Source: Fontibacterium subtropicum (GTDB taxonomy: Bacteria > Pseudomonadota > Alphaproteobacteria > Pelagibacterales > Pelagibacteraceae). From it: a stretch of DNA of 64,000 bases. A program made the translations under genes and the position numbers. Shown in pieces: positions 19,150 through 27,971 of this stretch (positions are counted from its first letter, which is position 1; each line of letters starts with the position of its first letter). Where the stretch lies: contig CBDDXD010000003.1 in the NCBI GenBank assembly GCA_965235415.1, positions 124,001-188,000 of the forward strand, read 5' to 3'. Below the pieces are notes generated by a model that was given only the letters and a program-made list of their open reading frames with translations, was not told the DNA's origin and made no database searches.

Positions 19150-19473
19150 TTAAGCAACTTTAAGAAATATAACGCCAAGAATTATTAAAGATACTCCAAT
19201 CCATCTTAAGAGAATTGATGGATCATTAAAAAATAAAACGCCAATAATAAAAGTTCCAGCAGCACCAATTCCAGTCCAAACAGCATAGGCTGTTCCAATC
19301 GATATCCCTTTTAAAGACAACCACAATAATACTCCACTGATTCCCATAGAGATTATGGAAATGATTGGTCCAAATATTTTAAAAGAAGGAATAGAAGCTA
19401 GTTTAAGGCCTAAAGGCCAGCCTATCTCAAAAAAACCTGCGGCTATAAGATAAATCCAATGAATTGAATTCAC
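19150..19473 (-). CDS. SMR-family exporter, Gdx/SugE-like
   Basis: A 107-residue four-helix small multidrug resistance protein. Glu16 in helix 1 (GFFEIGWPLGLK) is the proton/substrate-coupling residue. The second-half motif GTAYAVWTGIGAAGTFIIG is characteristic of the Gdx (SugE) guanidinium-exporter subgroup rather than EmrE. Only one SMR gene is present here, as expected for homodimeric Gdx. No guanidine riboswitch is visible, because the upstream gap is only 18 nt. Confidence 0.88.
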   Translation of the reverse strand: MNSIHWIYLIAAGFFEIGWPLGLKLASIPSFKIFGPIISIISMGISGVLLWLSLKGISIGTAYAVWTGIGAAGTFIIGVLFFNDPSILLRWIGVSLIILGVIFLKVA

Positions 19474-19491
19474 TTAAAATTTAATTTTTAA

Positions 19492-19722
19492 TTAAGCTGC
19501 TTTTTTCTTTGCTGCAGTTTTAGCTTTTTGTACTTTTCCTCCAGCCGCTATACACTCATCCATAGTTTTGTATGGAGTAAAATCTTTTAATTTTTTATAA
19601 GATTTTGAGTCTGCACTGTAACAAATTCCAGATTTGGCTGATTTTTTAATTTCAGCATTCTGAGCAAAAGTTAAGTTTTGGCTGAACAGCATTACTGTAA
19701 GCATGATTATAATTTTTTTCAT
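19492..19722 (-). CDS. Small secreted protein, 76 aa
   Basis: Unrecognised family. A signal peptide is clear (MKKIIIMLTVMLFSQNLTFAQ, cleavage probably after FA). The mature part has two cysteines that could form a disulphide (SGICYSADSKSYKKL and MDECIAAGG) and ends in an Ala/Lys-rich tail (KAKTAAKKKAA). The ICY...C..GG pattern recalls small periplasmic proteins of unknown role in marine alphaproteobacteria. It is 18 nt upstream of the exporter gene on the same strand. Confidence 0.72.
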   Translation of the reverse strand: MKKIIIMLTVMLFSQNLTFAQNAEIKKSAKSGICYSADSKSYKKLKDFTPYKTMDECIAAGGKVQKAKTAAKKKAA

Positions 19723-19793
19723 AAGCGTGGTTATTAATGATATTCAAATGATTATTCAACTTTTTTCCTGATAGTTAAACTTGTAATATAGAA

Positions 19794-19819
19794 TTAATGG
19801 CTTAAATATTTGCCATTAA
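19794..19819. repeat. Perfect 8-bp inverted repeat before tRNA-Ser
   Basis: TTAATGGC (19794-19801) and GCCATTAA (19812-19819) flank a 10-nt AT loop and end 4 nt before the tRNA. It could be part of the tRNA leader or an operator; there is no U tract to make it a terminator. Confidence 0.6.
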
Positions 19820-19823
19820 GTAA

Positions 19824-19918
19824 GGAGAGGTGGCCGAGATGGCTGAAGGCGGCGGTTTGCTAAACCGTTATACGATTGAAAAGTCGTATCGAGGGTTCGA
19901 ATCCCTCTCTCTCCGCCA
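19824..19918 (+). tRNA. tRNA-Ser(GCU)
   Basis: A 95-nt class II tRNA. The acceptor GGAGAGG pairs with TCTCTCC (one G-T). The anticodon loop TTGCTAA gives GCT, reading AGC/AGU. The long variable arm has a TACGA/TCGTA stem, the T arm carries GGTTCGAATCC, and CCA is encoded. No clear -10/-35 pair stands out upstream. Confidence 0.96.
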
Positions 19919-19923
19919 AAGAT

Positions 19924-20667
19924 ATGAATGATAATCTTAGTATAAGTGAAATACTTTCAAAATCTTTTTCTTATGTATTTAAAGATATTAAAAAAATATT
20001 TAGAGAAAGTTTTTTTACAGTTTTATTTCTTACAATAATTTTTAACAGTTTATATTTTTTAGTTTTAAAAAATATCGCAACTAAATTTACATTTTTTATT
20101 ATTTTTGCTCTTATGGGGTTAGTTATTAGTACAATCGCGTACAAAGTGCACAGAGATATTTTATTAAATCAAACTGTATTTAATCCTTTAATTAAAATGT
20201 TTGATTTAACTAATATTAGATATTTATTTTATAGTACTTTAATTTCTTCTTTTGCATTGAGTCCTGTTTTTATAAAATATTATTTAGACCGTAATGATAT
20301 AAGTACTTTGTTTGGGGCTGACAGTAGATATGTGATATTATTACTAATTCCAACTATTTACTTAGCTTTTAAATTAATTTTAATTTTACCAAAAGTATCT
20401 ATAAATAAACGTATTAGTATTTTCTCTGGAAAAGAATTTAATAACTTTTCTGGAAAATTATTTTTAATATTTTTAATAATTACTTTAGCATTTATTTTAC
20501 CTACTTATTTAATATTTACTTTTCAGGTTTATTTTTTAGAAAATTCTCAAGAGTTTTATAAATTTTTAAAACCTTTTTTTGATTTTGTATCTTTTTTTGT
20601 TTCTTATTTAAATTATGCAGCAGTTTTTGCAGCATTATCTTATGCTTATGAAGTAACTAAAAAATAG
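19924..20667 (+). CDS. Hypothetical multi-pass membrane protein, 247 aa
   Basis: Not recognised as a named family. The sequence has about five to six hydrophobic helices, including FFTVLFLTIIFNSLYFLVL, FTFFIIFALMGLVI, VILLLIPTIYLAF, LFLIFLIITLAFILPTYLI and YLNYAAVFAALSYAYEV. The layout resembles small YciC/DUF-type membrane proteins but I cannot assign it. I take the ATG at 19924; the longer frame would start inside the tRNA-Ser. It begins 5 nt after the tRNA CCA and its stop abuts the convergent slt stop with no bases between. Confidence 0.7.
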   Translation: MNDNLSISEILSKSFSYVFKDIKKIFRESFFTVLFLTIIFNSLYFLVLKNIATKFTFFIIFALMGLVISTIAYKVHRDILLNQTVFNPLIKMFDLTNIRYLFYSTLISSFALSPVFIKYYLDRNDISTLFGADSRYVILLLIPTIYLAFKLILILPKVSINKRISIFSGKEFNNFSGKLFLIFLIITLAFILPTYLIFTFQVYFLENSQEFYKFLKPFFDFVSFFVSYLNYAAVFAALSYAYEVTKK

Positions 20668-23010
20668 TTATCGATATAAAATTTTTTCAATTTTATTGGT
20701 AGCATTGTTTGGGTCATTTAAATATTCATAGACGTTAATATTTTCACTAACCCTTTGGACGTAATTTCTTGTTTCTTGGAATGGTATCAGTTCAATAAAA
20801 TCAATTGCATCAATTTGTTTTCGTCTTGGATCTCCGTAAGCTTTAATCCATTTTTCAACTCGATGTGGACCAGCGTTGTAAGCTGCAAAGGCTAGATAAT
20901 GGGACCCAAAAAGATCATCAAGATCCGAAATATAATATGAGCCGAGAGCTAAATTATAATCTTTATCTCTAGTTAATTTTTCTCTTGAAAAATCAATATT
21001 TGTTACCTTACTTAACAATCTCGCTGTTGCAGGCATAATTTGCATTAAGCCTTTTGCTCCAACTTTGGAGTTTGCAGATAAATCAAATTCACTTTCTTGT
21101 CTTATTAAAGCCAATATAACTGAACTATCTAAAATTTTTTGACCTTTTACCTGTTTTGGAACTTCTATTTTAGGATAGCTTATTTCTAAAAAATTTAAAT
21201 TTTTGTAAGAAGCATTTTTTGCAATTTGTATAGCGAAATCTAATCTTTCAATTTCTTGCGCCAACATTCCTGCCATTGAAATTTCTTCAGAAGTTCTATT
21301 CTGTTCAGCATCACCGAGATGTCGCAATATATCTTTTGTATACCTACTTCTATTTAACTCCTTTAATATAATAACAGACTTTGCTTGAGGGTTATTTTTT
21401 TTAAATTCTTCGTATTTCTCTTCATTAAATTTAAAATTATTATTTATTGAAAATCTTTTTTCATCTAGTTCTTTATGAGAAAGTTGACCATAAAATGTTG
21501 TTCCATATTGCGAGCCTGTTTTAAACCAAGTGTTTGCCTGACTTGTTTGACCTAATTTTTTATATGTTCTTCCTATCCAGTAAGCTGCTCTTGCTTTTGA
21601 TATTGGATAAGAAACCGCTGCATTCATTTTTAAAAAATGATTAAGAGCTATTTCTGTTTGATTAGTAAAACTTAAAGCAATCCAGCCGAGGTGCCATTCA
21701 ATTTCGGCATAATCTGCACCCTCGTTTAATCTGTGATCTTTTAAAATATCGTATGCCATTTTATATTCTTTGTCTGAAATCTTATCTCTTGCAACCGACA
21801 ATCTCTCTTTAGCTAAATATTGATTTCTCATTAAAGAATCTGATGCGCTTTGATTCATTAATGTTAAAGCTTCTGCAAATCTTGATTTTTTTCTACGCCA
21901 TTTAATTCTGTCGTAAATTAAACCAGGATCTTCTTTTAAATTTTGAGGAATTTGAGCAATTAAGCTATCAGCAGATTTTTTAGTAAATAAAGCTGCTCTT
22001 GCATTATATAATTTTTGATAATCAGGATTTAAATATTCTATCGTATCTCTTAAATCTTTATATTTTGCTTCATATGCAAAATAATCTGCTCTTAAAACAT
22101 AGTCCTGATGAGTTAAAAACTTTTTAAATATTTTTGAGAAATATTTTAAATCTTGTTTGCTCAGTTCAGCGTCTTTGAAACCATCTTTAACTAAGTTTTT
22201 AGCTTTTTCAGTTTGATTATTTTCTAAAAATGCTTCTGCTAATCTTAATCTTCCAAATCCGCTTAAAGGAGGATTTGTGCTAAAATATTCTATAATTGAA
22301 GAGGGCGTATTATTGTCAAAATTAATTTTATGTTCTGCTAAATATTTAATACGATTTATTCTAGGCCAATCTTTATGATTTTTAATAAATGTTTGATATT
22401 CATTAAAGCTAGCCCCACTTTGAGGCTCAATTAAATACATCCAATTTACAAGCGTATATATAGTCTTATCTTGTATTTTTTGAGCATCAGATAATGCAAA
22501 TCTCCATTGTTTTTTATCAACATAATCAAAAACTACTTTTGTTATTTCAAAATCTTTCTCACCAAGTGTTTTAGTCTCTAATGGACCTTTATGTTCTGGA
22601 GTAAAACTTTTAAAGTCATGAGGTTTTATTTTAGGGATAATTTCTTTAGGTCCTTCGGTTTTTTCAACATCTTTTTTTTTGACTTCTTTAGTTTCTTTAG
22701 TTTTAATTACTTCTTGTTTTTTTTCAGTCGTTTTGTTTTCTTTAACTTCACTGACTTCTTTTTTTATTTCTTCTTTTTTTTGATTTTTTTCTTCTTCAAC
22801 GACAACCTCGTTCTTAGGTTTTAAAATCGTTTGTTCTTTTTTTTTGTTTTTAGTTAAATTATCTAAAAACTTTGATGGTTTTGAGGAATGTGCAGAGCTG
22901 TCTATAAATTTATCAGGCTTTAACTTTGGAGGTATATTTTTTGCGTGAGCGGAAAAAGTTAAGCTTATCAGCAAAAATAAATTAATAATTACAACAAATT
23001 TAAAGTTCAT
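20668..23010 (-). CDS. slt: Soluble lytic murein transglycosylase
   Basis: Periplasmic enzyme that cleaves glycan strands of peptidoglycan, forming anhydro-muropeptides. A signal peptide (VVIINLFLLISLTFSAHA) is followed by a very Lys/Glu-rich low-complexity stretch at roughly 60-125. A long superhelical alpha-domain comes next, and then the C-terminal lysozyme-like domain. The catalytic glutamate is residue 639 in RQESEFD, followed by GAKGLMQIMPATA and AFAAYNAGPHRVEKW. At 780 residues it is longer than E. coli Slt (about 645) because of the charged linker. It is divergent from dapA with a 62-nt intergenic region. Confidence 0.93.
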   Translation of the reverse strand: MNFKFVVIINLFLLISLTFSAHAKNIPPKLKPDKFIDSSAHSSKPSKFLDNLTKNKKKEQTILKPKNEVVVEEEKNQKKEEIKKEVSEVKENKTTEKKQEVIKTKETKEVKKKDVEKTEGPKEIIPKIKPHDFKSFTPEHKGPLETKTLGEKDFEITKVVFDYVDKKQWRFALSDAQKIQDKTIYTLVNWMYLIEPQSGASFNEYQTFIKNHKDWPRINRIKYLAEHKINFDNNTPSSIIEYFSTNPPLSGFGRLRLAEAFLENNQTEKAKNLVKDGFKDAELSKQDLKYFSKIFKKFLTHQDYVLRADYFAYEAKYKDLRDTIEYLNPDYQKLYNARAALFTKKSADSLIAQIPQNLKEDPGLIYDRIKWRRKKSRFAEALTLMNQSASDSLMRNQYLAKERLSVARDKISDKEYKMAYDILKDHRLNEGADYAEIEWHLGWIALSFTNQTEIALNHFLKMNAAVSYPISKARAAYWIGRTYKKLGQTSQANTWFKTGSQYGTTFYGQLSHKELDEKRFSINNNFKFNEEKYEEFKKNNPQAKSVIILKELNRSRYTKDILRHLGDAEQNRTSEEISMAGMLAQEIERLDFAIQIAKNASYKNLNFLEISYPKIEVPKQVKGQKILDSSVILALIRQESEFDLSANSKVGAKGLMQIMPATARLLSKVTNIDFSREKLTRDKDYNLALGSYYISDLDDLFGSHYLAFAAYNAGPHRVEKWIKAYGDPRRKQIDAIDFIELIPFQETRNYVQRVSENINVYEYLNDPNNATNKIEKILYR

Positions 23011-23072
23011 TTAATTTTATTATTTAAAAAAACAGTGTATTATAAAAATGCTTTTTTATAGATATTTACATC

Positions 23073-23957
23073 ATGTTTAAAGGATCATTTACCGCTTTAA
23101 TTACACCATTTAAAAACAATCGATTAGACAGAAACGCTTTCGTTAAACTTATTCATCATCAAATCGATAACGGTACAAATGGACTAGTACCAGGAGGAAC
23201 CACGGGTGAATCCCCAACTCTAAGTCATGTTGAGCATAGAGAAATAATTAAAATTTGTGTTCGTGAAGCAAAAGATAGAATTCCGATTATGGCAGGCACA
23301 GGATCTAATTCGACCGAAGAAGCGATTGATCTAACAAGATTTGCAGAAAAAGCAGGAGCGAAAGCAGCATTAATTGTAACTCCTTATTATAACAAACCAA
23401 CTCAAGAAGGTTTGTATCAACATTATAAAGCTATCAATAATAAATGTGGATTACCTATTTTTATTTATAATATACCAGGACGTTCAGTCATTGATATGAG
23501 TGTGGATACGATGTCTCGTTTATTTGAGTTAAAAAATATAGCGGGCGTTAAAGATGCAACTGGAGATCTAAATAGAGTTGTACAACAAAGAAAAAAACTA
23601 GGAAAAGATTTTATTCAATTTACTGGAGAAGATTCTAATGCTCTTGAATTTAAATTAAGAGGTGGAGTTGGCTGTATATCGGTTACAGCAAATGTTGCTC
23701 CTAGACTATGTTCTGAGATGCAAACTTTATTAGATTATAAATCAGACAAACTTATTCTACAAAGAGCAAAAGAAATTAACAAAATGCTAAAACCTTTGCA
23801 TGATTTAATGTTTATAGAGACAAATCCAGCTCCTGTAAAATATGCAGTTAGTTTACTAAAACTATGTTCAAAAGATCTGCGTTTACCAATGGTTACAATT
23901 GGAAAAAAAAATCAAATTAGAATTAAGAATTTATTAAAAAAACTTTCATTAATTTAA
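23073..23957 (+). CDS. dapA: 4-hydroxy-tetrahydrodipicolinate synthase
   Basis: Condenses pyruvate and aspartate semialdehyde in lysine and diaminopimelate synthesis. The 294-residue TIM barrel has GSFTALITPF at the start, the GGTTGESPTL pyruvate loop, the conserved tyrosine in PYYNKPTQEG, and the Schiff-base Lys160 in GVKDATGD. It opens a long plus-strand cluster and lies 3 nt before smpB, the usual order in related genomes. Confidence 0.96.
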   Translation: MFKGSFTALITPFKNNRLDRNAFVKLIHHQIDNGTNGLVPGGTTGESPTLSHVEHREIIKICVREAKDRIPIMAGTGSNSTEEAIDLTRFAEKAGAKAALIVTPYYNKPTQEGLYQHYKAINNKCGLPIFIYNIPGRSVIDMSVDTMSRLFELKNIAGVKDATGDLNRVVQQRKKLGKDFIQFTGEDSNALEFKLRGGVGCISVTANVAPRLCSEMQTLLDYKSDKLILQRAKEINKMLKPLHDLMFIETNPAPVKYAVSLLKLCSKDLRLPMVTIGKKNQIRIKNLLKKLSLI

Positions 23958-23960
23958 TTA

Positions 23961-24428
23961 ATGAAAAAAGATGAAGGCAATTATCAGGTAGTTGCAAATA
24001 ATAGAAAAGCTAATTTTAATTATTTTCTATTAGAATTAATTGAGGCTGGAATTGTTTTATTAGGTTCAGAGGTTAAATCTTTACGCTTAGGAAAAGGCAA
24101 TATTGCTGAATCCTATGCAGTTGATTCAGGTGGCGAGTTGTTTTTACAAAATTCTTATATCCCTGAATATAATCAATCTTCCTATAATAATCATGACCCA
24201 AGAAGACTTAGAAAGTTATTATTAAGCAAAAAGCAAATTAACAAAATTATTGGAAAGATTAATCAAGAAGGTTTAACGGTTGTTCCTGTAAGGATGTATT
24301 TTAATCATAAAGGAATTGCTAAAGTTCAAATTGCTATCGCTAAAGGAAAAAAACAACACGATAAACGTCACACTAAAAAAACAAGGGATTGGCAAAGGGA
24401 AAAATCAAGAGTTTTTAGAAAAAGTTGA
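23961..24428 (+). CDS. smpB: SsrA-binding protein SmpB
   Basis: Binds tmRNA and delivers it to stalled ribosomes for trans-translation. The 155-residue OB-fold protein has ANNRKANFNYF, EAGIVLLGSEVKSLRLGKGNIAESYA, and the basic C-terminal tail with HDKRHTKKTRDWQREKSRVFR that enters the decoding centre. No ssrA gene was seen in this window. Confidence 0.96.
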   Translation: MKKDEGNYQVVANNRKANFNYFLLELIEAGIVLLGSEVKSLRLGKGNIAESYAVDSGGELFLQNSYIPEYNQSSYNNHDPRRLRKLLLSKKQINKIIGKINQEGLTVVPVRMYFNHKGIAKVQIAIAKGKKQHDKRHTKKTRDWQREKSRVFRKS

Positions 24429-24430
24429 TT

Positions 24431-24934
24431 ATGATTTTGCTTTCTCTTGGTTCAAATCTTCCATCTCATTTTGGTGATAGTAAAACAACTTTATTAAAAT
24501 GTTATGAGTTTTTTAATAATAGTGATGTCAAAATTTTAAAAAAATCTAGTTTTTATGAAAGTGTTGCTATTCCAAATAAATCTGATCCTAAATTTATTAA
24601 TAGTGTCATATCTATAGAGACAAAATTTTCTCCAGAACATTTAATTCAATATATTCTTAATGTAGAAGAAAAATTTGATCGAAAACGAGAAAAAATTAAT
24701 GCACCAAGAACATGTGATATAGACATTGTAGATTTTAATGGGAAGGTAATAAATATTTTTAATAAAAATATTTCTTTAGAAATTCCTCATCCACGTCTAG
24801 AGCAAAGAAGTTTTGTTTTATATCCAATTAGAGAAATTGATAAAAATTGGAAAAGTCCATTATCAGGAAAATATATTGATCAATTGATTGAAAATTTGGA
24901 CGCTGAAACTAAGAAGAACATTACAATTATATAA
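24431..24934 (+). CDS. folK: 2-amino-4-hydroxy-6-hydroxymethyldihydropteridine pyrophosphokinase
   Basis: HPPK, which pyrophosphorylates 6-hydroxymethyl-dihydropterin in folate synthesis. The 167-residue product starts ILLSLGSNLPSHFGD. It has EEKFDRKREKINAPRTCDIDIVDFNG, in which the R and DxD residues bind ATP and Mg2+, and then IPHPRLEQRSFVL. I choose the ATG at 24431, 2 nt after the smpB stop; an in-frame TTG two codons upstream is less likely. Confidence 0.93.
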   Translation: MILLSLGSNLPSHFGDSKTTLLKCYEFFNNSDVKILKKSSFYESVAIPNKSDPKFINSVISIETKFSPEHLIQYILNVEEKFDRKREKINAPRTCDIDIVDFNGKVINIFNKNISLEIPHPRLEQRSFVLYPIREIDKNWKSPLSGKYIDQLIENLDAETKKNITII

Positions 24935-24955
24935 AATTTTGATATATTTTTGTTC

Positions 24956-26674
24956 ATGCTTAATCAGCAAGAACTTCTAGATAAAGTTAAAATTTACAAT
25001 AATTACATTGACGAAAATGTTGTTAAAAAAGCTTATAATTTTGCATTTGATGTTCATAAAAATCAAAAAAGACTTTCAGGGGATCCTTACATTACTCATC
25101 CAATTGCAGTAGCAGCAATACTATGTGATTTAAAAGTTGATACTGCCACTATTACTACCGCTTTGCTACACGATACTATTGAAGATACCGAAGCAACATA
25201 CAATGAAGTAAATAAATTATTTGGAAAAGAAATAGCTGATCTTGTTGAAGGAGTTACCAAAATTTCAAGATTAGAGGATAAGTCAAAAGAGTACTCAGTT
25301 GCTGAAAATTTTAGAAAACTAATACTTGCAACGTCCAAAGACATTAGAGTTTTATTAGTTAAGCTTGCAGACAGACTTCATAACATGCGAACCATTAACA
25401 ATATTGCTGACTCTGAAAAAAAATTAAGAATAGCAAAGGAAACTATGGAAATTTATTCTCCCTTAGCTGAGAGAATGGGGATGCATAATTTTCGTGATGA
25501 GCTTGAAGATTTAGCTTTTAATGTTTTAAATCCTGAAGCTAGAAAATTAATTACTGATCGATTAATTCTTAATAAAGAAAGTCTCGGTGTAACTTTTTCA
25601 GATATTTCAAAAAAAATTCTAAAATTACTAGAAGAAAAAAATATTAAAGCTAAAGTTGCTGGGAGAGAAAAAACACCATTTTCTATTTGGAGAAAGATAC
25701 AAAGTAAGAGAATTTCCTTAGAACAAATTACAGACATTGTTGGTTTTAGAATTATTCTTGATAGCGTCGATATGTGTTATCGTGCTCTTGGAATTTTTCA
25801 TACCGAATGGTCAATGGTTCCCGGAAGATTTAAAGATTATATTTCAGTTCCAAAATCTAATAATTATAAATCGATTCATACTGCAGTCATTGGTCCTAAA
25901 AGACAAAAAATAGAAATTCAAATTAGAACACATGAAATGCATGAATTTGCTGAAAGAGGTGTGGCTGCTCATTGGAATTATAAAGCTAATGAAAAAGTAA
26001 GTTACAATACTCTTAAAGACTATAATTGGTTAAAAGATTTAGTCGAAATGTTGGAAAGTGGAGAAAATCCTGAGCATTTCTTTGAGTTTACAAAACTTCA
26101 GTTATTTCAGGATCAAGTTTTTTGTTTTACTCCAAAAGGAGCTCTTATTCGTTTGCCAGCAAATGCTACACCTATCGATTTTGCTTACGCAGTTCATACC
26201 GAAATTGGGGATAAATGTATTGGTTGTAAAATTAATGGAAAAGAATCTCCATTACAAAGTATTTTGCATAATGGTGATGAAGTTCAAATAATCACATCTT
26301 TAAAACCGTCGCCATCAATGTACTGGTCATCAATTGCAAAAACAGGGAAAGCTAGAGCAGCAGTTAGAAGATTTTGGTCGTTAAGAAAGACAGATAAATC
26401 AGAAGAAAAAGCTTATGATACAAGTTTATGGGTTCTTTTAAGTCATAAAGCTGGAACATTAGGAGAAGTCTGTACAATGATAGGAAGACATAAATGCAAT
26501 ATTTCAAATGTGGAGTTAGTTGATAAAAAAGATGATTTTATAAGTTTTATTTTTGATTTAGAGATAAAAAATTTAAAAGATTTTACTAATTTGGTTTCAG
26601 AGATCAAACAACAAGGAATAAATTTTAAAATTATACGAAATAGAAATTCAAATGTTGACAGACAAAAAAACTAA
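24956..26674 (+). CDS. rsh: RelA/SpoT-type (p)ppGpp synthetase/hydrolase
   Basis: Single stringent-response enzyme. The hydrolase HD domain is intact (THPIAVA at about 47, HDTIEDT with His72-Asp73). The synthetase domain has KDYISVPKSNNYKSIHTAV and EIQIRTHEMHEFAERGVAAHW. A TGS domain (VFCFTPKGALIRLPANATPIDFAYAVHT) and a C-terminal ACT domain follow. At 572 residues it is about 130 shorter than E. coli SpoT; the helical/zinc-finger segment between TGS and ACT is essentially missing. In many relatives rpoZ precedes this gene; here only 21 nt separate it from folK. Its end overlaps pyrE by 23 nt. Confidence 0.93.
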   Translation: MLNQQELLDKVKIYNNYIDENVVKKAYNFAFDVHKNQKRLSGDPYITHPIAVAAILCDLKVDTATITTALLHDTIEDTEATYNEVNKLFGKEIADLVEGVTKISRLEDKSKEYSVAENFRKLILATSKDIRVLLVKLADRLHNMRTINNIADSEKKLRIAKETMEIYSPLAERMGMHNFRDELEDLAFNVLNPEARKLITDRLILNKESLGVTFSDISKKILKLLEEKNIKAKVAGREKTPFSIWRKIQSKRISLEQITDIVGFRIILDSVDMCYRALGIFHTEWSMVPGRFKDYISVPKSNNYKSIHTAVIGPKRQKIEIQIRTHEMHEFAERGVAAHWNYKANEKVSYNTLKDYNWLKDLVEMLESGENPEHFFEFTKLQLFQDQVFCFTPKGALIRLPANATPIDFAYAVHTEIGDKCIGCKINGKESPLQSILHNGDEVQIITSLKPSPSMYWSSIAKTGKARAAVRRFWSLRKTDKSEEKAYDTSLWVLLSHKAGTLGEVCTMIGRHKCNISNVELVDKKDDFISFIFDLEIKNLKDFTNLVSEIKQQGINFKIIRNRNSNVDRQKN

Positions 26675-27236
26675 AGAAATTTTTGTAAAAACTAAGGCAC
26701 TATTACAAGGACATTTTATTTTATCATCAGGCTTACGAAGCGAACAGTATTTACAATGCGCAAAATTATTAATGTATCCAAAGCAATCAGAATTAATTTG
26801 TAAATCTCTTGCCCAAAAAATAAAAAAAATCTTTAAAAAAATAGATTTAGTTGTAGCACCGGCTATGGGAGGAATTATTGTTGGATATGAAGTTGCCAGA
26901 CATTTAAAGGTTCCTTCAATTTTTACGGAGAGAGTTAATGGAGAATTTCAGATTAGACGAGGTTTTGAAATTAAATCAGGAGCCAAAGTTCTAATCGTTG
27001 AAGATGTAATTACAACAGGAAAATCAAGTATGGAGTGTGCAAAAGTAATAAAAGAACATAAAGGTAATGTAGTTGGATTTGCATGCATTGTAGATCGATC
27101 AAATAATCAAAGTTCGATTAACTCAAAAATTGTTTCACAAATTACTTTTAATATCCCAACTTATCATGAAGATGAAATTCCAGATAAATTAAAATCTATT
27201 CCAGCAATAAAGCCAGGTAGTAGAAATTTAGTCTAA
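26652..27236 (+). CDS. pyrE: Orotate phosphoribosyltransferase
   Basis: Adds PRPP-derived ribose-5-phosphate to orotate in UMP synthesis. The 194-residue protein has the N-terminal LLQGHFILSSGLRSEQYLQC, the active-site loop region FTERVNGEFQIRRGFEI, and the PRPP motif VLIVEDVITTGKSS. It starts within the 3' end of rsh (23-nt overlap), so it is clearly co-translated, and ends directly before the pdxJ ATG. Confidence 0.95.
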   Translation: MLTDKKTKEIFVKTKALLQGHFILSSGLRSEQYLQCAKLLMYPKQSELICKSLAQKIKKIFKKIDLVVAPAMGGIIVGYEVARHLKVPSIFTERVNGEFQIRRGFEIKSGAKVLIVEDVITTGKSSMECAKVIKEHKGNVVGFACIVDRSNNQSSINSKIVSQITFNIPTYHEDEIPDKLKSIPAIKPGSRNLV

Positions 27237-27971
27237 ATGAGAAAAAGAATTAGATTAGGATTTAATATTGACCATGTCGCAACAGTTAGAAATGCAAGAG
27301 GAGACGACTATCCATCTCCATTAAGGGCTGCAATCATAGCTCAAAATAATGGTGCAGATTCAATAACGGTTCATTTAAGAGAAGATCGTCGTCATATTCG
27401 TGATCATGACTTAATTGAGTTAAAAAAAAAAATTAAAATTCCAATAAATTTAGAAATGGCTTTAACACCAGAAATGCTTAAAATTGCATTAAAACTTAAG
27501 CCAAAATACGTATGTATTGTTCCTGAAAAAAGAAAAGAAATAACAACAGAAGGCGGTTTAAATTTAAATTATAAAAAAAATTATTTAACAAAGGTTATTC
27601 GTTTATTAAAACTTCAAAATATTCAAGTATCATTGTTTATAGAACCAGATTTAAAAACGGTTCGTTTAGCTAAAAAATTAGGCTCAGATAATGTAGAATT
27701 GCATACTGGGAAATATTGTAAATTTTTTAGAGAAAAAAATTATATAGGCATTAAAAAAGAATTTTTTAAAATTAAGAATTCAGCAAAACTTGGTAACATT
27801 TTAAATTTAGGAGTTCATGCTGGACATGGTTTAAATTATCAAACTTCTAAAAAAATATCCAAGATCGATGAGATAACAGAACTAAATATTGGTCACTTTT
27901 TTATATCAGAGTCGATATTTTTTGGTATAGCTAATGTCCTTAAAAAGTTTAATAAGATTTTAAAACGATGA
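27237..27971 (+). CDS. pdxJ: Pyridoxine 5'-phosphate synthase
   Basis: Forms pyridoxine 5'-phosphate from deoxyxylulose phosphate and 3-amino-2-oxopropyl phosphate. The 244-residue TIM barrel contains GFNIDHVATVRNARG, ITVHLREDRRHIRDHDL, the glutamate of LEMALTPEM, and GVHAGHGLNYQTSKK. It lies between pyrE (no gap) and acpS (4-nt overlap), the usual alpha- and gammaproteobacterial pdxJ-acpS pairing. Confidence 0.96.
   Translation: MRKRIRLGFNIDHVATVRNARGDDYPSPLRAAIIAQNNGADSITVHLREDRRHIRDHDLIELKKKIKIPINLEMALTPEMLKIALKLKPKYVCIVPEKRKEITTEGGLNLNYKKNYLTKVIRLLKLQNIQVSLFIEPDLKTVRLAKKLGSDNVELHTGKYCKFFREKNYIGIKKEFFKIKNSAKLGNILNLGVHAGHGLNYQTSKKISKIDEITELNIGHFFISESIFFGIANVLKKFNKILKR

Noticed and set aside
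19876..19923. Coding start inside tRNA-Ser for the membrane protein
   Set aside because: It would translate the tRNA T arm; an ATG at 19924 just after the tRNA gives a normal start.
22591..22824. Phe-rich open frame on the plus strand
   Set aside because: It is the antisense of the Lys/Glu-rich linker of slt.
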